DNA of 64,000 nucleotides from Deinococcus sp. AB2017081 (lineage in GTDB: Bacteria > Deinococcota > Deinococci > Deinococcales > Deinococcaceae), in NCBI RefSeq assembly GCF_034440735.1, contig NZ_CP140098.1, forward strand, positions 305,001 to 369,000. Reading direction: 5' to 3'. The position numbers and the translations under genes are program-made. Of the stretch, positions 18,359 to 30,095 are shown piece by piece (within the stretch, counting starts at the first letter, position 1; every line of letters begins with the position of its first letter). Under the pieces are notes generated by a model. It was not told where the DNA came from and searched no databases. It saw only the letters and a program-made list of their open reading frames with translations.

Positions 18359-19726
18359 ATGACGCTGCGGGCCCGGCTGCTGGCGCTGCTGGTGGTCGTC
18401 CTGCTGGCCGCCTTCGGGCTGGCGGGCACGGCCGTCACGCTGGGGGTGCGGGCCTCGGCGTGGGCACAGGCCGAGCAGACCGTCACCCGCGCCCTGGCAG
18501 GCGTGAATCTTGCTGGGGCCGGCGTGGACGGACAGGACACCCGGCTGGGCGTGTGGTACCGCCGCCTGTCGGAGGAGGCGCTGGGCCTGCGCACGCGCGG
18601 CACGCTGATCCTGCCGGACGGGCGCACCTACGGCACGGATTCGGGGTCGGATGCCGTGGACGCCGCCGCCGTGGCCCGGGCCCGCCGGGACGGGCAGGCG
18701 GTCAGCGGAATCACACGGCTCGTGAGCACGCCGGGCGGCACGGTGCTGGCCCTGGACGTGCCCCGCGCCGAGGTGGACGGCCTGGCCCGGCGCACCGCCG
18801 GGATCTTCGCGGGTGTGGCCGCCGTGACGCTGCTGCTGGCCACCGTGGGCGCGTGGTGGCTGCTGGGCGTGGGCCTGCGCCCCGTGCGCGTCATGGCCCG
18901 CCGCGCCGAGGATCTGCACCCTGCCGGCGTGGCGGGCGCGGATCTGGGGGCCAGACTGCCGCTGCCCGGCCCCCACGACGAGGTGCGCTCGCTGGCCGAG
19001 AGCCTGAACCGCCTGCTGGCCCGCCTGGAGGACAGCGTGTCGCGCCTGCGCACCGAGGAGGCCCGCACCCGGGCGTTTGCCGCCGACGCCAGCCACGAAC
19101 TGCGCACGCCCCTGGCCGCGATCGCCGGCAGCCTGGAGGTGCTGGAACGCGCCGGAGACGACCCGGACGTGCGCGGTCGCCTGCACGCCACCCTGCGCCG
19201 CGAGACCCGCCGCGCCACCCGGCTCGTCGAGGATCTGCTGACCCTGACCCGCCTGGACGCCGGGGCCGGGCTGCGGCTGGAGGTGCTGGAGCCGTGGCCG
19301 CTGCTGCTGGAGACCACCGAGGCCGCCCGGCACCTCGCGCCGCACCTGACGCTGGAGGTACAGGCCGCGCCGGACATGCGCCGCGCCCGCGTGACCGCCG
19401 ACCGCACGCGCCTGGAAGGGGCCGTGTGGAACCTGCTGCGCAACGCCATGACCGCCACCCCGGCCGGCGGCAGCGTGAACGTCACGCTAGACGGTGACCC
19501 CACCACCGTGCGCATTGCGGTGCGCAACCCCGCCCGCCTGCCCGACGAGTTCCGTGCCCGCATGTTCGACCGCTTTGCCCGTGGCCCGGACGCCCCACCG
19601 GGCGGCGTGGGCCTGGGGCTGGCGATCGTGCAGGCCACCGCCCGTGCCCACGGCGGCGACGTGGCCGTCACGCAGCACCCGGACGACCTGGAGGTCAGCA
19701 TCACCCTGCCCCGCGCCAGCCCGTAG
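18359..19726 (+). CDS. membrane sensor histidine kinase
   Basis: 455 residues: transmembrane segments at about 7-30 and 145-172 flanking an extracytoplasmic domain of about 115 residues; HAMP-like linker (LRPVRVMARRAEDL); dimerisation/phosphotransfer helix with FAADASHELRTPLAAIAGS (phospho-His246); ATPase domain with N-box NLLRNAMTATP and G-boxes VRNPARLPDE, GGVGLGLAIVQATARAHGG. It should phosphorylate the adjacent OmpR-type regulator. The sensed signal cannot be predicted from the short external domain. Confidence 0.94.
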   Translation: MTLRARLLALLVVVLLAAFGLAGTAVTLGVRASAWAQAEQTVTRALAGVNLAGAGVDGQDTRLGVWYRRLSEEALGLRTRGTLILPDGRTYGTDSGSDAVDAAAVARARRDGQAVSGITRLVSTPGGTVLALDVPRAEVDGLARRTAGIFAGVAAVTLLLATVGAWWLLGVGLRPVRVMARRAEDLHPAGVAGADLGARLPLPGPHDEVRSLAESLNRLLARLEDSVSRLRTEEARTRAFAADASHELRTPLAAIAGSLEVLERAGDDPDVRGRLHATLRRETRRATRLVEDLLTLTRLDAGAGLRLEVLEPWPLLLETTEAARHLAPHLTLEVQAAPDMRRARVTADRTRLEGAVWNLLRNAMTATPAGGSVNVTLDGDPTTVRIAVRNPARLPDEFRARMFDRFARGPDAPPGGVGLGLAIVQATARAHGGDVAVTQHPDDLEVSITLPRASP

Positions 19727-19886
19727 GCGCTGGCCGGCATTCAGCGTTCGCTCAGCGGGCGGGGGGCAGGCGTTCAGGTGGGCCGCGCAGACTTCAGGTG
19801 TTTCCGAACGCCGCCCAAACATACGCCCCAGTTCTGGTGCGGGCCGGAACGCCGTTCACTCGCCCTCGCCATTCAAGGAGCGTCCC

Positions 19887-20633
19887 ATGACCATCCGTAC
19901 CCTGATCCTGTCCGCCGCGCTGGCCCTGAGCGCCGGCCCCGCCCTGGCCGCCGGCACCGCCACCACACCCGCCGATCCGCTGGCCCAGACGGCACCGACG
20001 GTCCCCGCCACACCCGGCCGCGCCGCGCCCGTGCGCCCCACCCCGCCGGCTCCTGGCACCGACGTGTGTGCCCCCGATCGGCGTGGCCCCGGTGAACGCG
20101 GCCCCGGCCTCCGTGGACAGGGTGACCGCCGCCCGACCCCACCGGCACCACCCGCCGGGATGACCACGCCGGGCACGGCGGCCCCGGCCACCCCCGCTGC
20201 TGGCAGCGCACCTGGGCGGAGCACGCGCGTCACACCGACGGCTCCTGGCACCGCGACGGCCCCTACGCCACCCGCCGCCGCCCCCGGTCAGGACGCCGGC
20301 CCGCGCGGGCCGCGCAGCCGTGGCCCGCGTGCGGCAGACTGCGGCCCGGCTGGAGATCGCGGCCCCCGTAGTCCTGGCATGGCAGCCCCCAGCGGCCGCG
20401 CTGATCGCCCCACCGCTCCCGCTCTCTCGGCTGGCCGCGCCACGGCCACCACCCAGGCCGCTGTAGCCCGCATCGACGCCATGCTCGCCCGCACCACCAA
20501 CGCCAGGGCCCGCGTCTACCTGACCGACGCGAAGGCCCTGGTGCAGGCCGGCAACCTCCGCGCCGCCCGCGCCCTGATCCAGGCCGCCCAGGCGATTTCG
20601 CAGCCCGCTGCGCCGACCCCACCCCGCAAATAA
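19887..20633 (+). CDS. secreted Pro/Ala/Gly-rich protein
   Basis: 248 residues. The ATG at 19887 has AAGGAG upstream and starts a signal peptide ending ALAAG (about residue 22). The central 160 residues are low-complexity, rich in Pro, Ala, Thr, Gly and Arg, with repeated GPR/RGP runs; the last 50 residues form a helical module (AVARIDAMLARTTNARARVYLTDAKALVQAG) unlike the rest. I do not recognise a family. It may be a cell-surface or wall-associated spacer protein. A strong hairpin terminator follows. Confidence 0.65.
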   Translation: MTIRTLILSAALALSAGPALAAGTATTPADPLAQTAPTVPATPGRAAPVRPTPPAPGTDVCAPDRRGPGERGPGLRGQGDRRPTPPAPPAGMTTPGTAAPATPAAGSAPGRSTRVTPTAPGTATAPTPPAAAPGQDAGPRGPRSRGPRAADCGPAGDRGPRSPGMAAPSGRADRPTAPALSAGRATATTQAAVARIDAMLARTTNARARVYLTDAKALVQAGNLRAARALIQAAQAISQPAAPTPPRK

Positions 20634-20644
20634 CCATCCAGACA

Positions 20645-20679
20645 GAGGGGCGGCCACCGTGAACTGGTGGCCGCCCCTC
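20645..20679. terminator. bidirectional hairpin between convergent genes
   Basis: GAGGGGCGGCCACC (20645-20658) and GGTGGCCGCCCCTC (20666-20679) form a perfect 14-bp stem with a 7-base loop, located 12 bases after the secreted-protein stop and 13 bases before the stop of the opposing acetyltransferase gene. The T-run is poor on both sides, as is common for GC-rich genomes. Confidence 0.75.
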
Positions 20680-20692
20680 ATCCCGCTTTCCC

Positions 20693-21229
<537 letters not shown>

Positions 21230-21254
21230 GCTGAGCCCCCCGCGCGTGCGCGCG

Positions 21255-21713
21255 TCAGCTCGCGGACAGTTCGCGCATCCACGTGGTGCCGCCCGGCCGG
21301 TCGCCCCGGTCGCGGTACGCCTGCACCTGCGGCGCGTCCGGCACCTCGCCCATGACCACGGCCAGCGGCACCTGCGTGAAGCCGAAGGTGCCCCAGTCGC
21401 CGCCCTTGGAGAACATGTAGATCGCGCGGTCGCCGCGCCCCTGCGCGTACTCGATGGCGCTCATGACCAGCCGCCGCCCCAGCCCGCCACCCCGCGCCGA
21501 GGGAATCACGGCCGCGCCACGCAGCAGGCTCACGCCGTCGCCGTGCTCCAGCCCGATCGCGCCGACCGCCTGATCGCCCCGCTCCAGCACCCAGTACGTG
21601 GTGCCCTCGGCCAGCGTGGCGTCGGTGTCCAGCCCGGCCTCGTGGAAGACGCGGGTGACGGTGTCCTTGTCGGCGCTCTGCGCCAGTCGGATGTGCTCCT
21701 GGGTCATGGTCAT
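21255..21713 (-). CDS. GNAT N-acetyltransferase
   Basis: 152 residues from ATG 21713 (GGAGGA seven bases upstream). Acetyl-CoA binding segment AAVIPSARGGGLGRRLVMSA and the strand IGLEHGDGVSLLRG are typical GNAT. It is closely related to the next upstream gene (shared TYW-x-ER/ADxD, IGLEHGxGVSLxR, RAxYxFS), so the two probably arose by tandem duplication. Substrate unknown; ArsN-like and amino-acid acetylating GNATs share this build. It sits in the arginine operon 25 bases before the ArgA-like gene. Confidence 0.85.
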   Translation of the reverse strand: MTMTQEHIRLAQSADKDTVTRVFHEAGLDTDATLAEGTTYWVLERGDQAVGAIGLEHGDGVSLLRGAAVIPSARGGGLGRRLVMSAIEYAQGRGDRAIYMFSKGGDWGTFGFTQVPLAVVMGEVPDAPQVQAYRDRGDRPGGTTWMRELSAS

Positions 21714-21827
21714 GGGTAGTTCCTCCGGAGAAGGTGCCGGGCTGGACGTCCGTGGGGGCGTCCGGTGCGGCCTGGTTGAGAGTGCGGGCAGAATACACCC
21801 GCCCGGGCACGCTGGCGAGGGGGCCAC

Positions 21828-22319
21828 TCATGCCGCGCCGTCACCCACCAGGGTGCGTTTCCACGCCTGCTCGGCGTGGATCCAGCCTTTGGTCAGGCCG
21901 CTCACGACCTGCGGGGCCGCCGGCATGGCCGCGATGATCTCGTCCGGCGTGGACGGCACGAAGTCGAAGCGCCGCCAGTAGTTGCCGGCCTCCTCGCTGA
22001 ACAGGTACACCGCGCGGTTCCCCAGCAGCGACGCCTGCGTCAGCGCCGACGTCACGAGCGCCCGCCCCAGCCCCTGGTTGCGGGCCTCGGGCACCACCGC
22101 CGTCGAGCGGATCAAGGACACCCCCGGCCCGTGCTCCAGCCCGATGCACCCGCCGGGCACACCGTCCAGATCGGCGATCCAGTACGTGCAGCCCTCACTC
22201 GTCACGCTCCCGGTCGTCAGGCCGCAGCGGGTGAGCAGGTCGCGGATGATGTCGAAGTCCTCCGGGCGGGCCTCGCGGAGCTTCACGTGCATGTCGGTCA
22301 GGGTCACGGCGTCGGTCAT
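21828..22319 (-). CDS. GNAT N-acetyltransferase, paralogue of its neighbour
   Basis: 163 residues from ATG 22319. The acetyl-CoA loop is VVPEARNQGLGRALVTSAL, with CIGLEHGPGVSLIRSTAV before it and RAVYLFSEEAGNYWRRFDFV after it, nearly the same landmarks as the gene at 21255-21713. This pair resembles the ArsN2/GNAT group that often flanks argH. Function unproven; it lies 47 bases downstream of argH on the same strand, so it is likely part of that transcript. Confidence 0.85.
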   Translation of the reverse strand: MTDAVTLTDMHVKLREARPEDFDIIRDLLTRCGLTTGSVTSEGCTYWIADLDGVPGGCIGLEHGPGVSLIRSTAVVPEARNQGLGRALVTSALTQASLLGNRAVYLFSEEAGNYWRRFDFVPSTPDEIIAAMPAAPQVVSGLTKGWIHAEQAWKRTLVGDGAA

Positions 22320-22366
22320 GGGAGTACCTCGGGTGGAGGGGCGGATGGGGACGGGCACGGAACGGG

Positions 22367-23763
<1,397 letters not shown>

Positions 23764-23767
<4 letters not shown>

Positions 23768-24294
23768 GTGGTGTCCTCGGTGGGCTGGGGACGTGACCCC
23801 TCTCCCCCAGCCCCTCTCCCCTCGGAGAGGGGGGCAGAGATCGGTTTGACCAGCACCACCGGCGGCGGGCTGCTGGGATTCGCGTGGGCGTACGTGTCGC
23901 CTGATACGACGTAGCCGAGTTTCTCATAGAAGGGCAGGACGTCCAGATTGAACTGCGACACCGCCAGCAACACGCGCCCGTAGCCGCCCGCGCGGGCGAC
24001 ATGCTCGACCTGCCACACCAGCGCGCGACCCAGGCCGGTGCCGCGGGCGTCCGGCCGGGTCGCCAGCTTGTTCAGCGTCAGGGTGTGTTCGCCGTCCGGC
24101 CGGTAGCCGACGCAGCCGACCGCCTCTCCCCTGCCGCCGAGCGCCAGAAAGCCGCCAGAGCCGGGCGAGAACAGCGAACGTTCCAGATCGGCGGGCGTGG
24201 TGCGGCTCCAGCTGGAGCGGGGATCCATGCCGGCGGCCATCATCACGGCGTGGAAGTGGGGGATGTCGTCGCGGTTGACGGGGCGAAGGGTCAC
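23764..24294 (-). CDS. GNAT N-acetyltransferase with a repeat-derived C-terminal tail
   Basis: 176 residues from GTG 24294 (GGAGGTG upstream, GTGA overlap with the preceding gene). Acetyl-CoA loop ATRPDARGTGLGRALVWQVE, then LLAVSQFNLDVLPFYEKLGYVVSG, the standard GNAT C-terminal strand and helix. The final 25 residues (SAPLSEGRGAGGEGS and onward) are encoded by a C/G-rich palindromic repeat at about 23795-23845, so the ancestral protein was probably shorter and the repeat carried the frame up to the argH start codon. Substrate unknown. Confidence 0.83.
23811..23832. repeat. REP-like palindrome inside the 3' end of the GNAT gene
   Basis: CCCCTCTCC and GGAGAGGGG form complementary arms around a 4-base loop within a pyrimidine-rich block (CTCTCCCCCAGCCCCTCTCC). 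Translated on the minus strand it gives APLSEGRGAGGEG, a well-known translation product of palindromic intergenic repeats in many bacteria. Confidence 0.6.
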
Positions 24295-24773
24295 AACGGC
24301 ACCTCCGGGATCAGAAGCTTCATTTCCTTCTGCGGCACGAAGCCCAGCCGCTCGTACGTGGGCCGCCCGGCGTCGGACGCCGTGAGGGTCACGGTGTTCA
24401 CGCCGCGGGCGCGGCACTCGTCCAGTGCGGCCTCCACCAGATGCCGGGCCAGCGCGTGCCCGCGGTGGTCGGGCACGACGTACACATTCAGCAGGTACGC
24501 CCGCACCGTCGAGTCCGTGTCCGCATTCGGCGGAAAGTCCTTCCACAGGATGCCGGCCCCCGCCACCACATCTCCGCTGTGCTCGACCAGCAGGCCGGTG
24601 TAGCCGCCACCCGCGAGCATCCGCCGATGCCACGCCACGCCCGCATCATGTACCTGCGCCAGCTTTGCCGGGTCGCTGCCCATGTCGGTGAACATGGCCG
24701 TGCGTTGAGACTGGATCAGCGCCGCGTCGTGGACGGTGGCGGGGCGCAGGGTGTAACCGGGCGGCAGGGTCAC
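24291..24773 (-). CDS. GNAT N-acetyltransferase
   Basis: 160 residues from GTG 24773, overlapping the DinB stop as GTGA. GNAT features: YLLNVYVVPDHRGHALARHLVEAALDECRARG (split here between strand 4 and the acetyl-CoA loop) and TLTASDAGRPTYERLGFV. The loop motif is DHRGHAL rather than the canonical RGxGxG/A, still compatible with acetyl-CoA binding. Substrate unknown. Coupled at both ends to its neighbours in the arginine operon. Confidence 0.84.
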   Translation of the reverse strand: MTLPPGYTLRPATVHDAALIQSQRTAMFTDMGSDPAKLAQVHDAGVAWHRRMLAGGGYTGLLVEHSGDVVAGAGILWKDFPPNADTDSTVRAYLLNVYVVPDHRGHALARHLVEAALDECRARGVNTVTLTASDAGRPTYERLGFVPQKEMKLLIPEVPL

Positions 24774-25210
24774 GTCCCCACCCGCCCCGGAATCTGGCCC
24801 AGATGGTGCAGGTGATGCCGCACGTAGTCCTCCGCGACGAAGCGCAAAGTGATGCTCTCGCCGCCGCCGATGCTCAGGGTGTGCTCCAGACTGGCAGCGG
24901 GCAGCGTAGCGATCACTTGGGCCAGCTGCGTCTGGTATGCGGCCCACAGGGCCAGCACCTCGGCCCACGGACGCTCCTGATACCCGCCCGACGCGACCCA
25001 CGCGGTCTGGTCGTAGCCGGGCAGCCTCAGGCCGTCCTCGGCGGCGGCGCGGACGAAGCGGGCGTGGTTGTTCACGCCGCTGTCGATCAGGTGGCCCAGG
25101 ATCTGCTTCGCACTCCACACCCCGGGGGCGGGCTGGTACGACGCCTGGGCCTCGGTCAGCCCCTGGAGGTATGGGAGGTGGTCAGCGACGACCTGGGCCA
25201 GGGTCGACAC
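24770..25210 (-). CDS. DinB-superfamily putative metal-dependent protein
   Basis: 146 residues from GTG 25210. Three histidines arranged as in DinB/YfiT proteins are visible: AKQILGHLIDSGVNNHARF and the C-terminal EDYVRHHLHHLGQI. The four-helix bundle of this family binds a divalent metal; many members are thiol transferases or hydrolases and D. radiodurans has a notable expansion of them. Only one base separates it from the argG stop, so it is cotranscribed. Its link to arginine synthesis is unknown. Confidence 0.85.
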   Translation of the reverse strand: MSTLAQVVADHLPYLQGLTEAQASYQPAPGVWSAKQILGHLIDSGVNNHARFVRAAAEDGLRLPGYDQTAWVASGGYQERPWAEVLALWAAYQTQLAQVIATLPAASLEHTLSIGGGESITLRFVAEDYVRHHLHHLGQIPGRVGT

Positions 25211-25211
25211 G

Positions 25212-26447
<1,236 letters not shown>

Positions 26448-26569
26448 GTCTTCGATTCTCCCCGCTGTGTGTGAAGGCAGCGCAAGACCCCCGGACGCAC
26501 CACGCCCGGCCTGTCCACGGTGGACGGCCAGGGAGCGTTAACGTCGGGAGGTCAGGGTCTGCATCTGGA

Positions 26570-26604
26570 TGTATGGTTATACGCTTTTCGCGTATAGCTA
26601 TACA
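26570..26604 (-). promoter_or_regulatory. tandem ARG boxes (ArgR operator) upstream of argG
   Basis: Two boxes of the TGNATWWWWATNCA type: TGTATGGTTATACG at 26570-26583 and CGTATAGCTATACA at 26591-26604. Their starts are 21 bases apart, the spacing of paired ARG boxes bound by one ArgR hexamer. Together they form a larger inverted repeat with 15-base arms (two mismatches) around TTTTC. A box on one strand reads TGTATAGCTATACG. They also overlap likely promoter elements, fitting arginine repression. Confidence 0.75.
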
Positions 26605-26636
26605 CGGAGGGTAGCAGCCGCGCGGGCGGGGGTCAA

Positions 26637-26666
26637 GAAAACCCGCCCCCGTCAGGCAGGGGCGGG
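26637..26666 (-). terminator. intrinsic terminator of the beta-barrel protein gene
   Basis: On the minus strand CCCGCCCC (complement of 26659-26666) pairs with GGGGCGGG (complement of 26642-26649) and is followed by TTTTCTTGA. It lies 17 bases after the stop of the gene at 26684 and separates it from the argG operator region. Confidence 0.8.
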
Positions 26667-26683
26667 CAGGGATAGCGCGTCGG

Positions 26684-27160
26684 TCAGGGGAGGCGGTAGT
26701 TCAGGCCGATCCGGGCCCCGGTGCCCAGGCTCACGCCGGCCGCGCTCGTACCTCCCACCGTCACCACCGGCCCGATATTGCCCTCGACGAACAGGCTCAG
26801 CGGATCGGTGATGTTGTAGCGCAGGCCCAGCGTGCCGTGCGGGTACAGGCCAAAGCCGCCGCCAGCGCCCAGCACCACGCCGGCACCCAGGCCGATGCCG
26901 TAGTACGGGGTCAGGCCGCCCAGCGAGGAACCGCTGCCGGTGAAGTCGCCCAGGTAGTCCACGCTGCCGCCGACCGACAGGGCCTTGAAGTTGAAGTTCG
27001 TGGCGTCGAGGTTCAGGCCGTAGCGCATGGCGCTGCTGGCCGTCAGGTCGTTCTGGTAGTGCAGGGTCAGGCCGGAACCGACCGAGCCGCCCACGTAGGA
27101 GGCCGCCGACGCGGTCGAGACGGCAGTCAGGGCAAGGAGGCCGAGCAGGGTGGTCTTCAT
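26684..27160 (-). CDS. exported beta-rich protein, probable outer-membrane barrel
   Basis: 158 residues from ATG 27160; TATGCT ends seven bases upstream, indicating a leaderless mRNA. Residues 1-20 are a signal peptide ending STASAAS. The mature part alternates Gly/Thr/aromatic residues in amphipathic strands (GSGLTLHYQNDLT, LTPYYGIGLGAGVVLG, TLGLRYNITDPLSLFVEGN) and ends in RIGLNYRLP, with a near C-terminal aromatic as in Omp-type barrels. About eight strands can be drawn. A small envelope beta-barrel protein of the OmpW/opacity kind is the best guess. Confidence 0.7.
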   Translation of the reverse strand: MKTTLLGLLALTAVSTASAASYVGGSVGSGLTLHYQNDLTASSAMRYGLNLDATNFNFKALSVGGSVDYLGDFTGSGSSLGGLTPYYGIGLGAGVVLGAGGGFGLYPHGTLGLRYNITDPLSLFVEGNIGPVVTVGGTSAAGVSLGTGARIGLNYRLP

Positions 27161-27240
27161 GAGAATCAGCATAGGCACGGAACACGCCTCCTGCCAACCC
27201 CCGGCCTTTACAAAACCGCGCAGACATGTTCAGGGGACGT

Positions 27241-28359
27241 TTACGTTGGCACCGCCGTCAGCCGTTCCAGCGCCCGCCCGATGTCGTCCCGGGACTTGCA
27301 GAACGCCACGCGCAGCAGCCCCGGCGGCGCGGCGTGCTGCGCGTAGAAGGCCTCGCCGGGAATGACCGCCACACCCGCACGCTCGACGAGCGACTCGGCG
27401 CTCCAGCCGGGGCGCAGGGCCGTCAGGAAGTACGTGCCGCGCGGCTCATAGACCGTGGCTCCCAGGTCGCGCAGCCCGCCCGCGAGCAGCGCCATGCGCC
27501 CGGCGTACTCCTCGCGCAGCCCGGCGTAGAAGCCCGAATCCCGCGCCACCGGCAGGGACAGCGCCACCGCCGCCTGCAGCGGCGCGGGCGAGCAGAACGA
27601 CCCCTGCTGCCGGATGCCCGCGACCATGCCCGACAGCCCCGGCGGGCACGCGATCCAGCCCACCCGCCACCCGGTCGCCTCCAGCCGCTTGCCCGCGCTG
27701 CCGACCGTGAAGGTGCGCTCCGGCGCGAGGCTCCGCAGGCTGACGGGCCGCTCGCCGAAGTACAGCTCGTCGTACACCTCGTCCGAGACGATCCACAGGT
27801 CGTGCGCGCGGGCGAGCGCCACGACCTCCCCCAGTTCCGCCGCGCTGAACACCGTGCCGGTCGGGTTGAAGGGGCTGTTCAGCAGCAGCGCCCGCGTGCG
27901 CGGCGTGACCGCTGCCCGCAGGGCCGCCAGATCCAGCGACCACCCGCCCACCGGGTCGAGCGTCATCGGCACCGTCACGGCGTCCGCGCCCGCCAGCCGC
28001 GCCTGCGGGAGGTACACGTCGAACACGGGTTCGAGCATCAGCACCTCGTCGCCGGGGCCGTAGAGCGACAGCGCCAGGACGTTCAGCGCCTCGGTCGCGC
28101 CGCAGGTGATGACCACGTCCGCGCCGTCCACGCCCAGGTCGGCTCCCACCGCGTCCCGCAGCGCGGGCAGGCCTGCCGGGGCCGAGTACTGGTCCACCGT
28201 GCCCACCGCGCGCCGGGCCGCGTCCAGCAGGAAGTCGGGCGGCGCGTCGGCCGGGAAGCCCTGGCCGAGGTTCACCGCGCCGTACTGCGCGGCGAGGCGG
28301 CTCATGCGGGCGAACACACTTTCCTGCGAGGCCAGGGCACGGGACAGCAGCTGGGGCAT
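27241..28359 (-). CDS. class I/II PLP-dependent aminotransferase
   Basis: 372 residues from ATG 28359. Fold type I landmarks: VNLGQGFPAD near the N-terminus, LNSPFNPTGTVFS, IVSDEVYDELYFGE and the PLP-lysine motif FTVGSAGKRLEATGWRVGW; the terminal Arg lies in LLRVAFCKSRDD. The LGQGFPA start is typical of kynurenine/methionine aminotransferases (YbdL/KAT group). Probable substrate methionine or an aromatic amino acid; not decidable here. Single gene, 155 bases from the divergent EthD gene. Confidence 0.92.
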   Translation of the reverse strand: MPQLLSRALASQESVFARMSRLAAQYGAVNLGQGFPADAPPDFLLDAARRAVGTVDQYSAPAGLPALRDAVGADLGVDGADVVITCGATEALNVLALSLYGPGDEVLMLEPVFDVYLPQARLAGADAVTVPMTLDPVGGWSLDLAALRAAVTPRTRALLLNSPFNPTGTVFSAAELGEVVALARAHDLWIVSDEVYDELYFGERPVSLRSLAPERTFTVGSAGKRLEATGWRVGWIACPPGLSGMVAGIRQQGSFCSPAPLQAAVALSLPVARDSGFYAGLREEYAGRMALLAGGLRDLGATVYEPRGTYFLTALRPGWSAESLVERAGVAVIPGEAFYAQHAAPPGLLRVAFCKSRDDIGRALERLTAVPT

Positions 28360-28513
28360 GCGTGCAGTGTGGACCTGCCGCGCCCACGCTGCCCGCAGCG
28401 GATCAGACGACCCCGCACCGGGACACCACGCCGGGCCGACGTGAACCCATGTCCAACCCCCGGCGGGTACGCTGCGGGAGCACCACAGTCCAGTTCCCCA
28501 GGAGGAGCCCGCC

Positions 28514-28819
28514 ATGATCAAGCTCACGGTGCTGTACGGCACGCCCACCGACCCCGCCGCCTTCGACGCGTACTACCACGGCACGCACCTGCCGCTGGTC
28601 CATCCCATCCCTGGCCTGCGCCGCGCCGAGGTCGCCCGCGTGGTCGGCACGCCGGACGGCAGCGCGCCCGCGCACCACCTGATCGCCGAGCTGTACTTCG
28701 ACGACCTGGCCGCGTTCCAGGCGGGCATGGGCGGCCCCGAGGGGCAGGCCGCGGCCGCCGACATCCCGAACTTCGCCACGGGCGGCGCGACCCTGCTGAT
28801 CAGCGAGGTGCTGGGCTGA
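28514..28819 (+). CDS. EthD family protein
   Basis: 101 residues with a ferredoxin-like dimeric alpha/beta barrel pattern: KLTVLYGTPTDPAAFDAYYHGTHLPLV, then AELYFDDLAAFQAGMGGPEGQAAAADIPNF and GGATLLISEV. This is the EthD domain, named for a protein required for ETBE degradation but widespread with unknown function. GGAGGAG stands at a good distance before the ATG. Last 20 bases (CTGATCAGC...GTGCTGGGCT) are repeated just after the stop. Confidence 0.88.
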   Translation: MIKLTVLYGTPTDPAAFDAYYHGTHLPLVHPIPGLRRAEVARVVGTPDGSAPAHHLIAELYFDDLAAFQAGMGGPEGQAAAADIPNFATGGATLLISEVLG

Positions 28820-28838
28820 TCAGCAGGGTGCTGGGCTC

Positions 28839-30095
28839 CTAGCGTTCCGCGCCGGCCCCCCTGGCGGACGAGCGCCCGGCCCGCGCGAGCAGCGCCAGCG
28901 TGGGCAGGCGCACCGCAGCAGCCAGCGCCAGCGCGGCGCGCACGCCCCACACGTTCCCCGCCAGCCCGAACAGCGGCCCGCAGCTGACCTGCCCCAGCGC
29001 GTCGGCCTGCGCGGCGAAGGAGTTCACGGTGGCGCGCGACCCCGGCGCGAGGCCGTGGTTCAGCCACGCGGCGTACAGCGGCGAGTACAGGCCGCGCAGC
29101 ACGCCGTGCACGAGCAGCGCGGCGGCCGCCCACCCGAAGCCCGGCGCGAATGCGAAGGCCAACAGCGCCCCCACCGAGCCGGCCAGCACAACCCGCAGCG
29201 TGCGCGCCACCCGCCGCGCGTCACCCAGGTCGAGGCGGCGGCGCAGCGGCTCGATCACTGCCCAGCCGACCACGGCCCCCGCGAGACTCAGGGCCACGAA
29301 CCAGTCGGACGTCCCCAGCGTCACGCCGCCCAGCGCGGCGGGCAGACCGGTCTCGCGCAGCAGCAGGAACTCGTGCAGGCGGTCGATCGCCTCGGTGCTC
29401 GCGCCGTACAGCCCGGCCGCCACGATCAGGGTGCCCAGAAAGGCGCTGCCGCGTACGGCTTTCGCTCCGTCCCTCAGGGGCGCGCTCAGGGCCGCCCACG
29501 TGGAGCGCTCCTCCCGCGCGGCGGGGCGGAAGCCGGTCTCGGGCATGCGCAGCGCGAGGTACGCCCCGACGAGCAGCGCCGCCCCCCCGCCCGCGAGCGT
29601 CGCAGCGGCCGGGCCGCCCCAGCGCGCCAGCAGCGCCGCGCCGAGCACGCCCGCGATCCCCGCCACGCGCCCGTACTGCCCGCCCAGCAGCAGCGCCCCG
29701 CCCAGGCGCTCCTCGCCGAGCTCGTCGGCCAGCCACGCCTGCTGCGCGCCGCTCAGGCAGGTGTACCCCGCCGCGCTGACCACCTGCGCGGCCACGATCA
29801 CCCCGAACACCGGAAACGAGCCCACCAGCAGCAGCCCCACGCCCAGCAGCGCGCAGCCCAGCACGATCGACAGCCGGCGCGAATACACGTCCGCCAGGAC
29901 GCCGGTGGGCACCTCCAGCATGAAGGCCGCGCCCTCCAGCGCCGCGCCGATGAGCAGCAGCTGCAGGGGCGAGAGGCCCACCACCTGCACGAAATACACG
30001 CCCTGGAGCGTGAACGCCAGGGCAAACGCGAAGGCCAGACCGGCCTCCATGACGAGAAAGACCCGCAGCGGATGGCGGGATGAACGATCGGACAT
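28839..30095 (-). CDS. major facilitator superfamily transporter
   Basis: 418 residues, twelve hydrophobic segments in two halves. Segment 1 ends FALAFTLQGVYFV; the loop 2-3 motif is VPTGVLADVYSRRLSIVLG, the G-x-LaDr-x-GRR-type MFS signature; the halves are joined by a charged loop (FRPAAREERSTWAAL). The protein starts MSDRSSRHPLRVFL at 30095 with GAGGAA upstream. A drug or metabolite exporter is plausible, substrate unknown. Confidence 0.9.
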   Translation of the reverse strand: MSDRSSRHPLRVFLVMEAGLAFAFALAFTLQGVYFVQVVGLSPLQLLLIGAALEGAAFMLEVPTGVLADVYSRRLSIVLGCALLGVGLLLVGSFPVFGVIVAAQVVSAAGYTCLSGAQQAWLADELGEERLGGALLLGGQYGRVAGIAGVLGAALLARWGGPAAATLAGGGAALLVGAYLALRMPETGFRPAAREERSTWAALSAPLRDGAKAVRGSAFLGTLIVAAGLYGASTEAIDRLHEFLLLRETGLPAALGGVTLGTSDWFVALSLAGAVVGWAVIEPLRRRLDLGDARRVARTLRVVLAGSVGALLAFAFAPGFGWAAAALLVHGVLRGLYSPLYAAWLNHGLAPGSRATVNSFAAQADALGQVSCGPLFGLAGNVWGVRAALALAAAVRLPTLALLARAGRSSARGAGAER

